Origin: an uncultured Atopobiaceae bacterium
GTDB lineage: Bacteria > Actinomycetota > Coriobacteriia > Coriobacteriales > Atopobiaceae
Reading direction: 5' to 3'
Length of the DNA: 64,000 nucleotides
Assembly: GCA_944320385.1 (NCBI GenBank)
Contig: CALUHH010000002.1
Location: 62,001 to 126,000 of the forward strand
Positions 40,467 to 49,070 of the stretch are shown piece by piece (position 1 is the first letter of the stretch; each line of letters begins with the position of its first letter). The position numbers and the translations under genes were made by a program. Below the pieces are notes generated by a model. It did no database searches and was not told the DNA's origin. It saw nothing but the letters and a program-made list of their open reading frames with translations.

Positions 40467-43397
40467 TCACTCGTGACTCGCGCGCCAGAGGCTGAGGAAG
40501 CGCCCGACGTTTGCGGCCTCGAGCCTTGTCACGCTCTTTGACGGCAGCGAGCTCACGAACAGGCGCCCGTAGCCCTTGGTCACGAGCCGCGAGTCGGCCA
40601 GGACGAGCACGCCCGTGTCGGTTGACGAGCGGATGAGGCGCCCCGCGGCCTGCTTGACCGAGATCACGGCGTCGGGCAGCGAGTACTTCCACCATGCGCG
40701 GTCCTCGCGCAGGTCGCGCTCGCGGACGAGCGGGTCGTTGGGGCTCGCAAAGGGCAGCTTGGGGATGACCACGCAGCGCAGGGTGTCTCCCGTGGCGTCA
40801 AACCCCTCCCAGAACGAGCGCAGCGCCATCAGCGAGAGGCTCTTCTCCTCCATGAAGCGCTGCCTGAGGCGCCGCGGGGAGGCGCCGCGGCTCTGGCACG
40901 CCACGTCGAGGCCCGCCGCGGCAAGGCGCGGCTGCAGCGCGTCGTAGGCGCGCTCCATGTCGCGCCTGTTGGTGAACAGCGTCAGGACCGACCCTCCCAT
41001 GGCCACGTGCACGTCAAAGAGCAGATCCTCGAGGGCGGCGAGGTAGGAGCGGTCGCTCGGTGCCGGGAGGTCGCGCGCCACGACGACCGACATGTTGGCG
41101 TCGAAGTCAAAGCTCGAGTCCAGGCGCACGTCGCGGTGCGTGCCCTCCCCGAGCAGGTCGAGCCCCACCGCGTGGTCGAAGTGGGAGAAGTCGTCGCCCA
41201 CGGCGATCGTTGCGGAGGTGAAGACGACGCTCTCCATCTCGGGGAGCCACCTCGTGGCCAGGTCGGCCCCCACGTCGAGCTTCTCGGCGACCAGGCGCTC
41301 CGAGGAGATCTTTCTCCTGGCCCTGGTGAGCTGCGCCGAGTACACGTAGCTTGGGTCGGTCCCGTCGCAGATGAGCTCGATGCCGGCCGCGAGGTCGCGC
41401 AGGAAGCGGGCCGACTCGCCGAGGTCGGCCGCGAGGGCGGGCTCCTCGGCTGCCATGGCCTCGCCCGCCTCGGCGAGCTGGCGCACCGCCTCCCCCACGG
41501 CCTCCACCGCGGCGGCACCCGCCTCCGCGACGACGGCCCATTCGGACGTGGCGCGCACGTCCTGCCCGAGCCACAGCGTCACCGCGTCGTAGCCGCCGTC
41601 GCTGCGCGCCACCGAGCCGAGCTCGCGCACGGCGACAAACAGGTCGGCAACAGACACCGCGGCGCGGGAGAGCGTCGCCGCCGCCTTGGCGAGAAGACCG
41701 ACCACCAGCGTCGAGGACTCAAGCGCCATCGCACGCACCATCAGGTTGTGAATCGTGCCCGTCGTGGTGCCCCCCAGCAGCTCGAAGGCCGCGCGGGCCT
41801 CCTCGCCCGACACCTCGACGGCCCACTGGCGGCGAGCCTCGGCCTCCAGGCCGTGGGCCTCGTCCACCACCCAGTGACGCACCGGCGGCAAGATCTTGCC
41901 CTCGGAGGTCACGTTTCTCAGCAGCAGCGAGTGGTTCGTCACCACCACGTCCGCACAGGCGGCCCGCCGGCGGGCGCCGTGGAGCGGGCACTCGTTGGGA
42001 AAGTAGGGACATCGGGCGCGCAGGCACTCGGCCGGGGAGGTCGTGAGCATAGCGCGCGGGACGTAGCGCCAGCGAATCCCCAGGGCGTCGACGTCGCCGT
42101 CGGGGGACTGACAGGCAAAGGCGTACACGACGGCGATCGCCGTGAGCATGTCGCAGGCAACGGCGTTGTCCGAGCGCCCGTCGTGCGCCGCGGCCGCGAG
42201 CGGCAGGTCGTCTTTGACCGCGCGGTCGAGCCGGTGCAGGCAGGGGTAGTGGTCGTAGCCCTTGAGGCTCACAAAGCTGACCCCTCCCGGAAGCGCCGCG
42301 GCAAGCGCCGGGAGCTCGTGGGAGACGAGCTGGTCGGTGAGGGCGTTGGTCTTGGTGGCCACGCCCACGGTGACGTTGTTCCTCTTCGCAAACAGCACCT
42401 CGGGCAGGAGGTAGGCCACGGACTTGCCCACGCCGGTCCCCGCCTCGATCGCGCGGTGCGTCGAGGTGGCGAGGGCCTCCGCGACCTCGCGGGCCATGGC
42501 GACCTGCTCCGGGCGGCGCTCCGCGCGCTCGTACATGCGCGACACGACGCCGCCGGGCTCAAAGCCCCGCTCCACCTCGGCGGCGGCCACGGCCGTCGTC
42601 GACACCTCGGCGGCGTCGACGCGCGGCTCTCCCTGCGCGCGCCTCACCAGGGACGCCCTGACCTCCTTGAGCGAGAAGGGCCGCGCCGCTGCGTCCGCGG
42701 CATCGGCGAGGTGGGAGAAGATGGGCCTGAGCGGCCAGGTCACCTCCGGGTGCATGTCCGCGAGAAGGGCGAGCAGGCCCTGGGGCAGGTCCGAGAGCGC
42801 GAGCAGCAGGATGCGCCACAGCCCGCAGAGGGCGTCGACGTCGTCGCCCGCCCGGTGCGTCACCGAGGCACAACCAAAGGCACCGGCCATGTCCGCGAGG
42901 CGGTGCGTGGTGAGGCACGGAAGCGCTATGCGGGAGAGCGAGAGCGTGTCCACCCAGGTGTCGGAGACCGCCGCGCCGCCCGGGACCGCCTCTATGAAGG
43001 TCCTGTCAAAGGTCGCGTTGTGCGCGAGCACGGGGGAGCCCCCGACAAACTCCGCGAGAGCCGCCACGGCCTCGCGGGGCAAGGGAGCGTCGGCGACGTC
43101 ACGGTTTGAGATGCCGGTGAGACGCGAGATCTCGGGCGGGATCGGGCGCCCCGGGTGCACGAAGGTCTCGAAGCGGCCCACGACCTCCCGGCCCGAGAGA
43201 CGCGCGGCGGAGATCTCGATGAGGCCGCAGTCCTTGAAGGAGAGGCCCGTCGTCTCGGTGTCGAGCACGACGACGTCCTCCTCGAGCGGTCCGAAGTCGC
43301 GACCCTCGGCCCTTCTCTCGAGGCTCAGGTAGCGGGCCCGCACGTCGTCGGGGGTGCCCGGCGCGATGAGGTCCTTGAGCGCGGGCGCTGTCGTCAT
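40467..43397 (-). CDS. dinG: DinG-family helicase with N-terminal DEDDh exonuclease domain
   Basis: 976 aa. Residues 40-205 are a DnaQ-like 3'-5' exonuclease with LDTETTGL (46-48 acidic pair), AHNATFD (126-131) and HRAGDDVD (181-186). The XPD/Rad3-type helicase follows: Walker A AGTGVGKS (319-326), DEAH box, and motif VI KQAAGRLIRSS near the end. Cysteines in CLRARCPYFPNEC plus an upstream YPCLHR fit the four-Cys iron-sulfur cluster. The same fusion is known in Bacillus DinG. It probably resolves R-loops or damaged forks. Overlaps the ddl stop by four bases. Confidence 0.92.
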   Translation of the reverse strand: MTTAPALKDLIAPGTPDDVRARYLSLERRAEGRDFGPLEEDVVVLDTETTGLSFKDCGLIEISAARLSGREVVGRFETFVHPGRPIPPEISRLTGISNRDVADAPLPREAVAALAEFVGGSPVLAHNATFDRTFIEAVPGGAAVSDTWVDTLSLSRIALPCLTTHRLADMAGAFGCASVTHRAGDDVDALCGLWRILLLALSDLPQGLLALLADMHPEVTWPLRPIFSHLADAADAAARPFSLKEVRASLVRRAQGEPRVDAAEVSTTAVAAAEVERGFEPGGVVSRMYERAERRPEQVAMAREVAEALATSTHRAIEAGTGVGKSVAYLLPEVLFAKRNNVTVGVATKTNALTDQLVSHELPALAAALPGGVSFVSLKGYDHYPCLHRLDRAVKDDLPLAAAAHDGRSDNAVACDMLTAIAVVYAFACQSPDGDVDALGIRWRYVPRAMLTTSPAECLRARCPYFPNECPLHGARRRAACADVVVTNHSLLLRNVTSEGKILPPVRHWVVDEAHGLEAEARRQWAVEVSGEEARAAFELLGGTTTGTIHNLMVRAMALESSTLVVGLLAKAAATLSRAAVSVADLFVAVRELGSVARSDGGYDAVTLWLGQDVRATSEWAVVAEAGAAAVEAVGEAVRQLAEAGEAMAAEEPALAADLGESARFLRDLAAGIELICDGTDPSYVYSAQLTRARRKISSERLVAEKLDVGADLATRWLPEMESVVFTSATIAVGDDFSHFDHAVGLDLLGEGTHRDVRLDSSFDFDANMSVVVARDLPAPSDRSYLAALEDLLFDVHVAMGGSVLTLFTNRRDMERAYDALQPRLAAAGLDVACQSRGASPRRLRQRFMEEKSLSLMALRSFWEGFDATGDTLRCVVIPKLPFASPNDPLVRERDLREDRAWWKYSLPDAVISVKQAAGRLIRSSTDTGVLVLADSRLVTKGYGRLFVSSLPSKSVTRLEAANVGRFLSLWRASHE

Positions 43398-44365
43398 GCC
43401 TTCCCCTGGCCGGCGGCCTCGAGGGCATACTCGACGAAGCGCGCGCAGAGCTCCGGGAACTCGATGCCGCCGTGGCGCGCAGAGTCGGGCAGCAGGCTCT
43501 CGGCCGTCATGCCCGGGATGGTGTTGGTCTCCAAGATCACGGGGTCGCCCTCGGCCGTCACGATGAAGTCGCTGCGCGAGCAGCCGCGGCAGCCGAGAGC
43601 GCGATGGGCGCGGACGGCGAGGTCCTGCGCCTTGGCATAGACGCCCGGCTCCAGGCGGGCGGGGATGACGTGGTGCATCGCGGAGGGCTCGTACTTGACC
43701 TTGAGGTCATAGAACTCGGCACCCGTCACGATCTCGACGATGGGAAGCGCCCGCGGGTCGTCGTTTCCGATGACGGGGACGGTGATCTCGGTGCCCTGGA
43801 CGCACTCCTCCACCAGGACGCGCCCGCCCTGGGCGCCGGCCACGCGGATGGCCTCGTTGAGGGCTGCGCGCTCAGTCACGCGCGTGATGCCGTAGGACGA
43901 GCCGTTGGCCGCAGGCTTGACGAACAGCGGCAGACCCATCGACTCGACGACCTTGTCGACCTGCGCCTCCGTGAGCGTCGTGCCCGATGCCACGTCAAAG
44001 CCGCGCGGGGCGCGAATGCCCGCGGCGGCATAGACGGCCTTGGCGATCTCCTTCTCGGTGGCGGCGGCAGAGGCGGCGACGCCGGAGAAGGTGTAGGGCA
44101 TGTGCAGGATCTCGAGAAGGCCCTGGACGCAGCCGTCCTCTCCCCAGCGGCCGTGCATCGCGACGAACGCAACGTCGTAGCCGCCGCTCACGAGGCGGGA
44201 GAGAAAGTCCCTCTCGGCGAGGTCGAGCAGGTCGACGCCTGCGAACCCGGCCTCCACGAGGGCCGCGCGGCACTCCCGCGCAGAGGAGAGCGAGATCTCC
44301 CGCTCGTCGGACCAGCCGCCGCAGATGACGACGATCCTCTTGCCCAGCAGCTCTTCTCTGTCCAT
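43394..44365 (-). CDS. ddl: D-alanine--D-alanine ligase
   Basis: 323 aa ATP-grasp enzyme. CGGWSDEREISLSSA at the N-terminus, VAMHGRWGEDGCVQGLLE, VKPAANGSSYGI, and the C-terminal CRGCSRSDF and ILETNTIPGMT (metal-binding Glu and Asn) are diagnostic. It makes the D-Ala-D-Ala dipeptide of peptidoglycan. The ATG has GGAGGAG upstream. It is the first gene of a two-gene operon with dinG, divergent from rlmN. Confidence 0.96.
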   Translation of the reverse strand: MDREELLGKRIVVICGGWSDEREISLSSARECRAALVEAGFAGVDLLDLAERDFLSRLVSGGYDVAFVAMHGRWGEDGCVQGLLEILHMPYTFSGVAASAAATEKEIAKAVYAAAGIRAPRGFDVASGTTLTEAQVDKVVESMGLPLFVKPAANGSSYGITRVTERAALNEAIRVAGAQGGRVLVEECVQGTEITVPVIGNDDPRALPIVEIVTGAEFYDLKVKYEPSAMHHVIPARLEPGVYAKAQDLAVRAHRALGCRGCSRSDFIVTAEGDPVILETNTIPGMTAESLLPDSARHGGIEFPELCARFVEYALEAAGQGKA

Positions 44366-44465
44366 CAAAGCTCCTCCGGCGCTCGGCGCCCATACGCTAG
44401 ACTCTTGGTTGAATCAGAACCACATGAAGCATACTCCAACGTGCGAGGCAGACGGAGGGCGAGAC

Positions 44466-45530
44466 ATGCCAACAGGAACCGACCAGACGACGGGCACGGC
44501 CGGCGAGCGCCGGGACCTGCACACCCTGACCCACGGCGAGATCGCCGAGATCCTCTCGGAGCTTGGTCAGCCCTCCTTCAGGGTCAAGCAGGTCGAGGAG
44601 TGGGTGTGGTCGAAGAACGCCCAGTCGTTCGACGACATGACCAACCTGCCCAAGACGCTGCGCGAGCAGCTTTCCGAGCGCCTGACGCTCGGCGGGGTCG
44701 AGGAGGTCGCCCGGCAGGTCTCCGTGGACGGGAGCAGGAAGTACCTGCTGCGCTTCCCGGACGGCGTGAGCGTCGAGTGCGTCGGCATGCCGTCGCGCGG
44801 CAAGCTCGCCGTCTGCGCATCCACCCAGGCGGGGTGCCCCATGGGATGCGCCTTCTGCGCCACGGGAGCCGCAGGCCTCACGCGCTCCCTCACCGCCGCG
44901 GAGATATACGAGCAGGTCATGCACGTGCGCGACGACTTCAACACGCGCGTCACGAGCGTCGTCTTCATGGGCCAGGGCGAGCCCTTCCTCAACTACGACG
45001 CCACGCTGGGCGCCCTGAGGAGGCTCAACGACCCTGACGGCGCGGGCATCGGGGCACGCCACCTCACGGTCTCCACCTGCGGCGTCATCCCGCAGATCAT
45101 GCGCTTTGCCAACGAGCCCGAGCAGTTCACGCTGGCCATCTCGCTGCACTCGGCCGTCCAGCGGACGAGAAACGCGCTCATGCCCGGCGTGCGCAAGTAC
45201 TCCCTCATCAACCTCTACAACGTCATGGGCGAGTACGTCAACAAGACCGGACGCCGCCCCACCTACGAGTACGCGCTCATAGGCGGCGTCAATGACACCG
45301 ACAGCGAGCTCCAGGCACTCTGCGACTTCTGCGAGGGCACGCTCGCCCACGTCAACCTCATCCAGCTCAACGAGGTCGAGGGGTCGAAGTTCCGCCCCTC
45401 CACCGACGTGCGCGCCCAGGACTTCGTGCGCGCCCTGGGCGCGGTCGGCGTCGAGGCAACGGTGCGAAACTCCCGAGGATCCGACATCGACGCTGCGTGC
45501 GGCCAGCTCAAGCAGAGGATTCGTTCTTAG
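44466..45530 (+). CDS. rlmN: Dual-specificity 23S rRNA/tRNA adenine-C2 methyltransferase
   Basis: 354 aa radical-SAM enzyme. The iron-sulfur motif is in GCPMGCAFCATG. LPKTLRE, VVFMGQGEPFLNY, and the two methyl-transfer cysteines (one in LTVSTCGVIP, the other in DIDAACGQL near the end) match RlmN. It methylates A2503 of 23S rRNA and A37 of some tRNAs. The chosen ATG follows GGAGGG; an upstream ATG at 44424 has no comparable site. Confidence 0.95.
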   Translation: MPTGTDQTTGTAGERRDLHTLTHGEIAEILSELGQPSFRVKQVEEWVWSKNAQSFDDMTNLPKTLREQLSERLTLGGVEEVARQVSVDGSRKYLLRFPDGVSVECVGMPSRGKLAVCASTQAGCPMGCAFCATGAAGLTRSLTAAEIYEQVMHVRDDFNTRVTSVVFMGQGEPFLNYDATLGALRRLNDPDGAGIGARHLTVSTCGVIPQIMRFANEPEQFTLAISLHSAVQRTRNALMPGVRKYSLINLYNVMGEYVNKTGRRPTYEYALIGGVNDTDSELQALCDFCEGTLAHVNLIQLNEVEGSKFRPSTDVRAQDFVRALGAVGVEATVRNSRGSDIDAACGQLKQRIRS

Positions 45531-45562
45531 TTTAGAACATTTGTTCGTAATTGATGCAAAGT

Positions 45563-45592
45563 CGAGGGCTCGGGCGGAAACCCGAGCCCTCG
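45563..45592. terminator. Bidirectional terminator between rlmN and the parAB operon
   Basis: A perfect 12-bp stem CGAGGGCTCGGG / CCCGAGCCCTCG with a 6-base loop lies between convergent genes. U-runs are weak on both sides. Confidence 0.65.
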
Positions 45593-45606
45593 CGTGTTCC
45601 GAGCAA

Positions 45607-45849
45607 CTAGAACCCGAGACGCTCCCACTGGAGCCTGACCTCGCGCTGACGTTCCGTCATGTCCTCCTTCACCTCGGTACCATAGAGGTCGCTCACGCGG
45701 GCCGAGATGTCGTCACAGGCGTCTTTTACGCTGCGCGCCGCAGCCTTAACCCCCTCTTTTGCCTCGTCGCTCAGGCCAAACCTATAGAGAAGCGCACCCG
45801 CGCCAACAAGCGTTCCCAAGGCGAGCGCATACCCAAGCATCCTCTTCAT
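45607..45849 (-). CDS. Small membrane-anchored protein, 80 aa, in the parAB operon
   Basis: One N-terminal membrane segment (about residues 4-22, LGYALALGTLVGAGALLYRF) followed by an amphipathic helical, charged tail (DEAKEGVKAAARSVKDACDD). The layout resembles YtxH-like small proteins, but no family is assigned. Its ATG directly follows the parB stop (TAGATG), so translation is coupled to parB. It ends before a terminator shared with rlmN. Confidence 0.65.
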   Translation of the reverse strand: MKRMLGYALALGTLVGAGALLYRFGLSDEAKEGVKAAARSVKDACDDISARVSDLYGTEVKEDMTERQREVRLQWERLGF

Positions 45850-46716
45850 CTATGACCACGTCCCCGGTCCGGCGAGAAGATCGACGATGCGCGCAAGCTC
45901 GTCCTCGGAGGAGAACTCAATCTCGATCTTATTCTTGCCCCGCACGTTCTTGACCCTCACATTGGTGTCCAGCGCGAGGCGCATCTGTCGTGCCGCGCGC
46001 TTGAACGACTGCGGAAGCGGAGCGCGGCGCGGGCGGTCGTCGTCCTGGGTGACAGAAAACGTCGCAGCGAGACTTTCTGTCTGACGGACGGACAAATGCT
46101 CGCTCACGACCTTATGAGCGAGGGCGACCCTACCCTCGTCGCTCGGCACCGCCAGAATCGCCCGAGCGTGCCCGGCCGTGAGACGGCCCTCGTCGACGAG
46201 CTCCTGCACCTCCTCGGGAAGGTCGAGTAGCCTCAGCGTGTTGGTGATCGTCGAGCGCGACTTCGAGAGGATCTTGGCCAACTCCTCCTGCGTCAGGCCC
46301 TTCTCTTTGATGAGTTGACGATAGCCGCTTGCCTCCTCGAGGGGACTGAGGTCCGAGCGCTGGAGATTCTCAATGAGGGCCAGCTTGAAGACATCATCGT
46401 CAGAGATCTCGCGGATGATGACCGGGACCTCCTCGAGCCCCGCCTCGCATGCGGCCTGATACCGTCGCTCTCCCGCGACGATCTCGTAGAAGTCCCCCTT
46501 CTTGCGCACGAGGAGCGGTTGGAGCACGCCGTTCTGCTTGATTGAGTCCGCAAGCTCGGCGAGCTCGTCGGGCTTGAACAGCTTGCGGGGCTGCCCCTTG
46601 TTCGGTCGAATCTGTGCGAGAGGGAGCACCGAGTCAGGTCTCATTCCGGCAGTCTCGGCATCCGCCTCGCCCACGAGCAGCCCAAGGCCCTTGCCAAGAC
46701 CTGATTTCTTAGCCAC
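45850..46716 (-). CDS. parB: Chromosome partitioning protein ParB
   Basis: 288 aa from a GTG with GGGAGG upstream, overlapping the end of parA. LPLAQIRPNKGQPRK opens the ParB/Srx domain; EIVAGERRYQAA holds the CTP-binding arginine box; LIENLQRSDLSPLEEA follows; the helix-turn-helix KILSKSRSTITNTLRLLDLP contacts parS; and a C-terminal dimerisation domain ends the protein. It loads at parS and spreads as a CTP-dependent clamp to guide origin segregation. Candidate parS sites lie about 0.8-1.0 kb upstream. Confidence 0.96.
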   Translation of the reverse strand: MAKKSGLGKGLGLLVGEADAETAGMRPDSVLPLAQIRPNKGQPRKLFKPDELAELADSIKQNGVLQPLLVRKKGDFYEIVAGERRYQAACEAGLEEVPVIIREISDDDVFKLALIENLQRSDLSPLEEASGYRQLIKEKGLTQEELAKILSKSRSTITNTLRLLDLPEEVQELVDEGRLTAGHARAILAVPSDEGRVALAHKVVSEHLSVRQTESLAATFSVTQDDDRPRRAPLPQSFKRAARQMRLALDTNVRVKNVRGKNKIEIEFSSEDELARIVDLLAGPGTWS

Positions 46717-47509
46717 GTGCGACCACCTCCCGTGCCAGCTTCTGATAGGCCAACGCACCCTTGCTCATGCGGGCGTAGAGCGAGATGGGCAGGCCATGGC
46801 TCGGAGCCTCGGAGAGCTTGACGTTCCTGGGAATGATGCTCTTGAACATCTTCTTGCCAAAGTACTCCTGAACCTCGTCCACCACTTGCTTGGAGAGCGT
46901 CGTCCTGCTGTCAAACATCGTCATGACGACGCCAAAGATCTCAAGGTTCGGGTTCATGCGGCGCTTCACCATCTGCATCGACTCAAGGAGCTTCGCAACG
47001 CCCTCAAGCGCGTAGTACTCGCACTGAATTGGGATGATGAGCGAGTCTGCGGCCACGAGTGCGTTGATGGTCAGAAGACCCAGCGAAGGCGGACAGTCAA
47101 TGAAGACGTAGTCAAACTCGTCCTTGATCTTCTCGACAGACTCCTTGAGGATGGACTCGCGTGACATCTCTGCCACGAGCTCGATCTCGGCCGTGGCAAG
47201 CTGAATCGTTGCCGGGGCAATGAAGACGCCCTTCGCACAGGTCTCTCTTATCACGTCCTCGATGGGCACGTCGTGGAGAATCACATCATATATATCGTGC
47301 TCGAGCTCTTCCTTCTCGACACCAAAGCCGCTCGTCGCGTTTCCCTGAGGGTCAAAGTCAATGACAAGAACTTTCTTCTTCCCCTCAGCAAGACATGCTG
47401 CCAGATTGACGACGGTCGTTGACTTTCCCACACCACCCTTCTGGTTGATGACAGCAATGACCTTGCTGTCACGCTGTGGTAGGCCTCGTTTTACGTCTGT
47501 GTAGTTCAT
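46709..47509 (-). CDS. parA: Chromosome partitioning ATPase ParA (Soj)
   Basis: 266 aa MinD/ParA ATPase. Deviant Walker A in NQKGGVGKSTT, Walker A' in VIDFDPQGN and Walker B in VFIDCPPSLG. The short N-terminus lacks a DNA-binding domain, so it is the chromosomal type. It moves ParB-parS complexes over the nucleoid. The ATG follows GGAGG. Two parS-like sites form an inverted repeat in its leader, which may allow feedback by ParB. Confidence 0.96.
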   Translation of the reverse strand: MNYTDVKRGLPQRDSKVIAVINQKGGVGKSTTVVNLAACLAEGKKKVLVIDFDPQGNATSGFGVEKEELEHDIYDVILHDVPIEDVIRETCAKGVFIAPATIQLATAEIELVAEMSRESILKESVEKIKDEFDYVFIDCPPSLGLLTINALVAADSLIIPIQCEYYALEGVAKLLESMQMVKRRMNPNLEIFGVVMTMFDSRTTLSKQVVDEVQEYFGKKMFKSIIPRNVKLSEAPSHGLPISLYARMSKGALAYQKLAREVVARG

Positions 47510-47553
47510 TGAGCCTCCAAGTCGATGAGAGTGGTTCCCTCATCATAGTAATG

Positions 47554-47599
47554 GGTTCCACGTGAAACAGGGCGCTGGCATCCTGTTTCACGTGGAACC
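47554..47599. promoter_or_regulatory. Pair of parS-like sites as an 18-bp inverted repeat
   Basis: GGTTCCACGTGAAACAGG (47554-47571) and CCTGTTTCACGTGGAACC (47582-47599) are exact reverse complements around 10 bases. Each contains a parS core differing by one or two bases from TGTTTCACGTGAAACA. They lie between parA and rsmG and could also fold in RNA. Confidence 0.85.
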
Positions 47600-47625
47600 T
47601 TTCACTGACTTTCATCAAACGGTGA

Positions 47626-48354
47626 CTATTCACCGAGCGGGAATCTCTTGGCCTCGCCCGCCTTTCTCGGCAACAAGATCGAGGGCTTCCTCTTCTTTAT
47701 ATATATGAGTATCTCCCGGTGTCCCAACTCATGCGGAAGCTCGAACGTTTCACGTGAAACGGGGACGAGCCCACATATATCGGCAGCCTTTGCCGCATGC
47801 TCAAGTTCCTCCTCGGAGGGTCGCGCCTTCTCGAGCACGAGCATTCCCTCGTTCTTGAGAATCGGCGCCGCATACTCGATGATGACGTTGGACTGGGCTA
47901 CGGCACGCGCAAACACATAGTCCTGAGACCGGGGATGCTCGCTGGCGTAGTCCTCCACGCGCGCGTGCAGTGCATGAAGCGCGGTCAGCCCGAGCTGAGC
48001 GGCAAACTCACCGACAGCGAGCATCTTTTTGTTAACGGAGTCAACGAGAAGACCATGTGCCCCCGTCATAATGCCCAGAGGAATGCCCGGGAACCCAGCG
48101 CCCGTCCCAATGTCCATGAAACGCGTGGAGCGGTCCATGGCGACCCCAGGGCAGGCAAGTGGAAGCAGGGAGTCGACCACGTGAAGCGTGACGGCCTCAA
48201 GCGGGTCGGTGATGCGCGTGAGGTTGACGACCTTGTTCTTCTCGATGACCAACAGGAGGTGCTTGACGAGCTGGCGCGCCTGTCCGTCATCACACTCGAT
48301 TCCAAACAGCGAGAGCTCGTCTCTGACGCGTGCCTCGAGAGCCTGAGCGTCCAT
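47626..48354 (-). CDS. rsmG: 16S rRNA (guanine527-N7)-methyltransferase
   Basis: 242 aa, GidB/RsmG family. KNKVVNLTRITDP, the SAM-binding FMDIGTGAGFPGIPL and VFARAVAQ are diagnostic. It methylates G527 of 16S rRNA. The ATG has AGGAGG four bases upstream. A third parS core lies inside the gene (47746-47761). It sits upstream of parA-parB, the classic order near the origin. Confidence 0.95.
   Translation of the reverse strand: MDAQALEARVRDELSLFGIECDDGQARQLVKHLLLVIEKNKVVNLTRITDPLEAVTLHVVDSLLPLACPGVAMDRSTRFMDIGTGAGFPGIPLGIMTGAHGLLVDSVNKKMLAVGEFAAQLGLTALHALHARVEDYASEHPRSQDYVFARAVAQSNVIIEYAAPILKNEGMLVLEKARPSEEELEHAAKAADICGLVPVSRETFELPHELGHREILIYIKKRKPSILLPRKAGEAKRFPLGE
47746..47761. promoter_or_regulatory. 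parS site inside rsmG
   Basis: CGTTTCACGTGAAACG is a perfect 16-bp palindrome with the full GTTTCACGTGAAAC core, about 3 kb from candidate oriC. Confidence 0.9.
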
Positions 48355-48395
48355 GAATCCTCCTGACAAAAAACCACGATGCGAGAAGAACTGTC

Positions 48396-48426
48396 AAAAA
48401 AGGGAGGGCACCAGAGGCGCCCTCCC
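48396..48426 (-). terminator. Intrinsic terminator of the rpmH-rnpA-yidD-yidC-jag operon
   Basis: GGGAGGGC / GCCCTCCC (48402-48426) followed on the minus strand by six T. A CGAGAAGAACT element lies next to it (48382), in the short rsmG leader. Confidence 0.85.
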
Positions 48427-48449
48427 AGACGATACCATGTGTGGAGCAG

Positions 48450-49022
48450 CTACACCGCGGTGATGACGACGTGGCGCTCGGGATCCTCACCCTCGGAGTG
48501 CGTGACGACGCCCTCGTCGTTGAGGAGCGCGAGATGCACCAGGCGGCGCTCGTAGGCGTTCATCGGCGCGAGCGACACCTTGCCGTGACGCTTCTTGGCG
48601 CGCGCGGCAGAGGAGCGGGCCAAATCCTGAATCTTCTTCTTGCGGCGGTTCTTGTAGCCCTCGATGTCCACGACGACCGGGTAATAGAACCTGATCTTGC
48701 TGCTGAGGAGAGACGTGAGGACCATCTGCAGGGCGTCGAGGGTGCGGCCGTGACGACCGATGAGGACCGCGAGGTCGCCGCCGTTGACGTCGAGGATGAG
48801 CTCGCCGTCCTCGCCGTCATACTCGTCGATGGAGGACGAGGTCTCGCCAAAGAGGGCGAGGATCTCCTTGAGGTAGCCGACGGCGAGGTCCGCGATGCGG
48901 TCCATCTCCTCGTCGGTCAGAGTCTGGCCGGACTCGTAGTGCTCTCGGATGGAGGAGAACTCGTCCTGAGGCGCAACATCTGCCTGCGCGGCCTCCGAGC
49001 CCTCGAGAATCTCTTCCTCCAT
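48450..49022 (-). CDS. jag: Jag/KhpB-type RNA-binding protein
   Basis: 190 aa. A KH domain (about 75-130, ALIGRHGRTLDALQMV carries the GxxG loop) is followed by an R3H domain (about 135-190, LAPMNAYERRLVHLAL with the Arg-x-x-x-His motif). The N-terminal 40 residues are acidic and lack the full Jag-N domain. It binds RNA and is linked to cell division and elongation control in Gram-positives. The ATG follows GGAGG; located after yidC as usual. Confidence 0.92.
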   Translation of the reverse strand: MEEEILEGSEAAQADVAPQDEFSSIREHYESGQTLTDEEMDRIADLAVGYLKEILALFGETSSSIDEYDGEDGELILDVNGGDLAVLIGRHGRTLDALQMVLTSLLSSKIRFYYPVVVDIEGYKNRRKKKIQDLARSSAARAKKRHGKVSLAPMNAYERRLVHLALLNDEGVVTHSEGEDPERHVVITAV

Positions 49023-49070
49023 GCCTACCTCCAAACGCAACGGTAAAGTTGAAGTAAATAAGCGCTAATA

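Noticed and set aside
45535-45546. GAACATTTGTTC, a perfect LexA-type box after rlmN
   Set aside because: It lies between convergent gene ends next to a terminator, with no promoter or start it could control. Kept only as a possible chance match or decoy.
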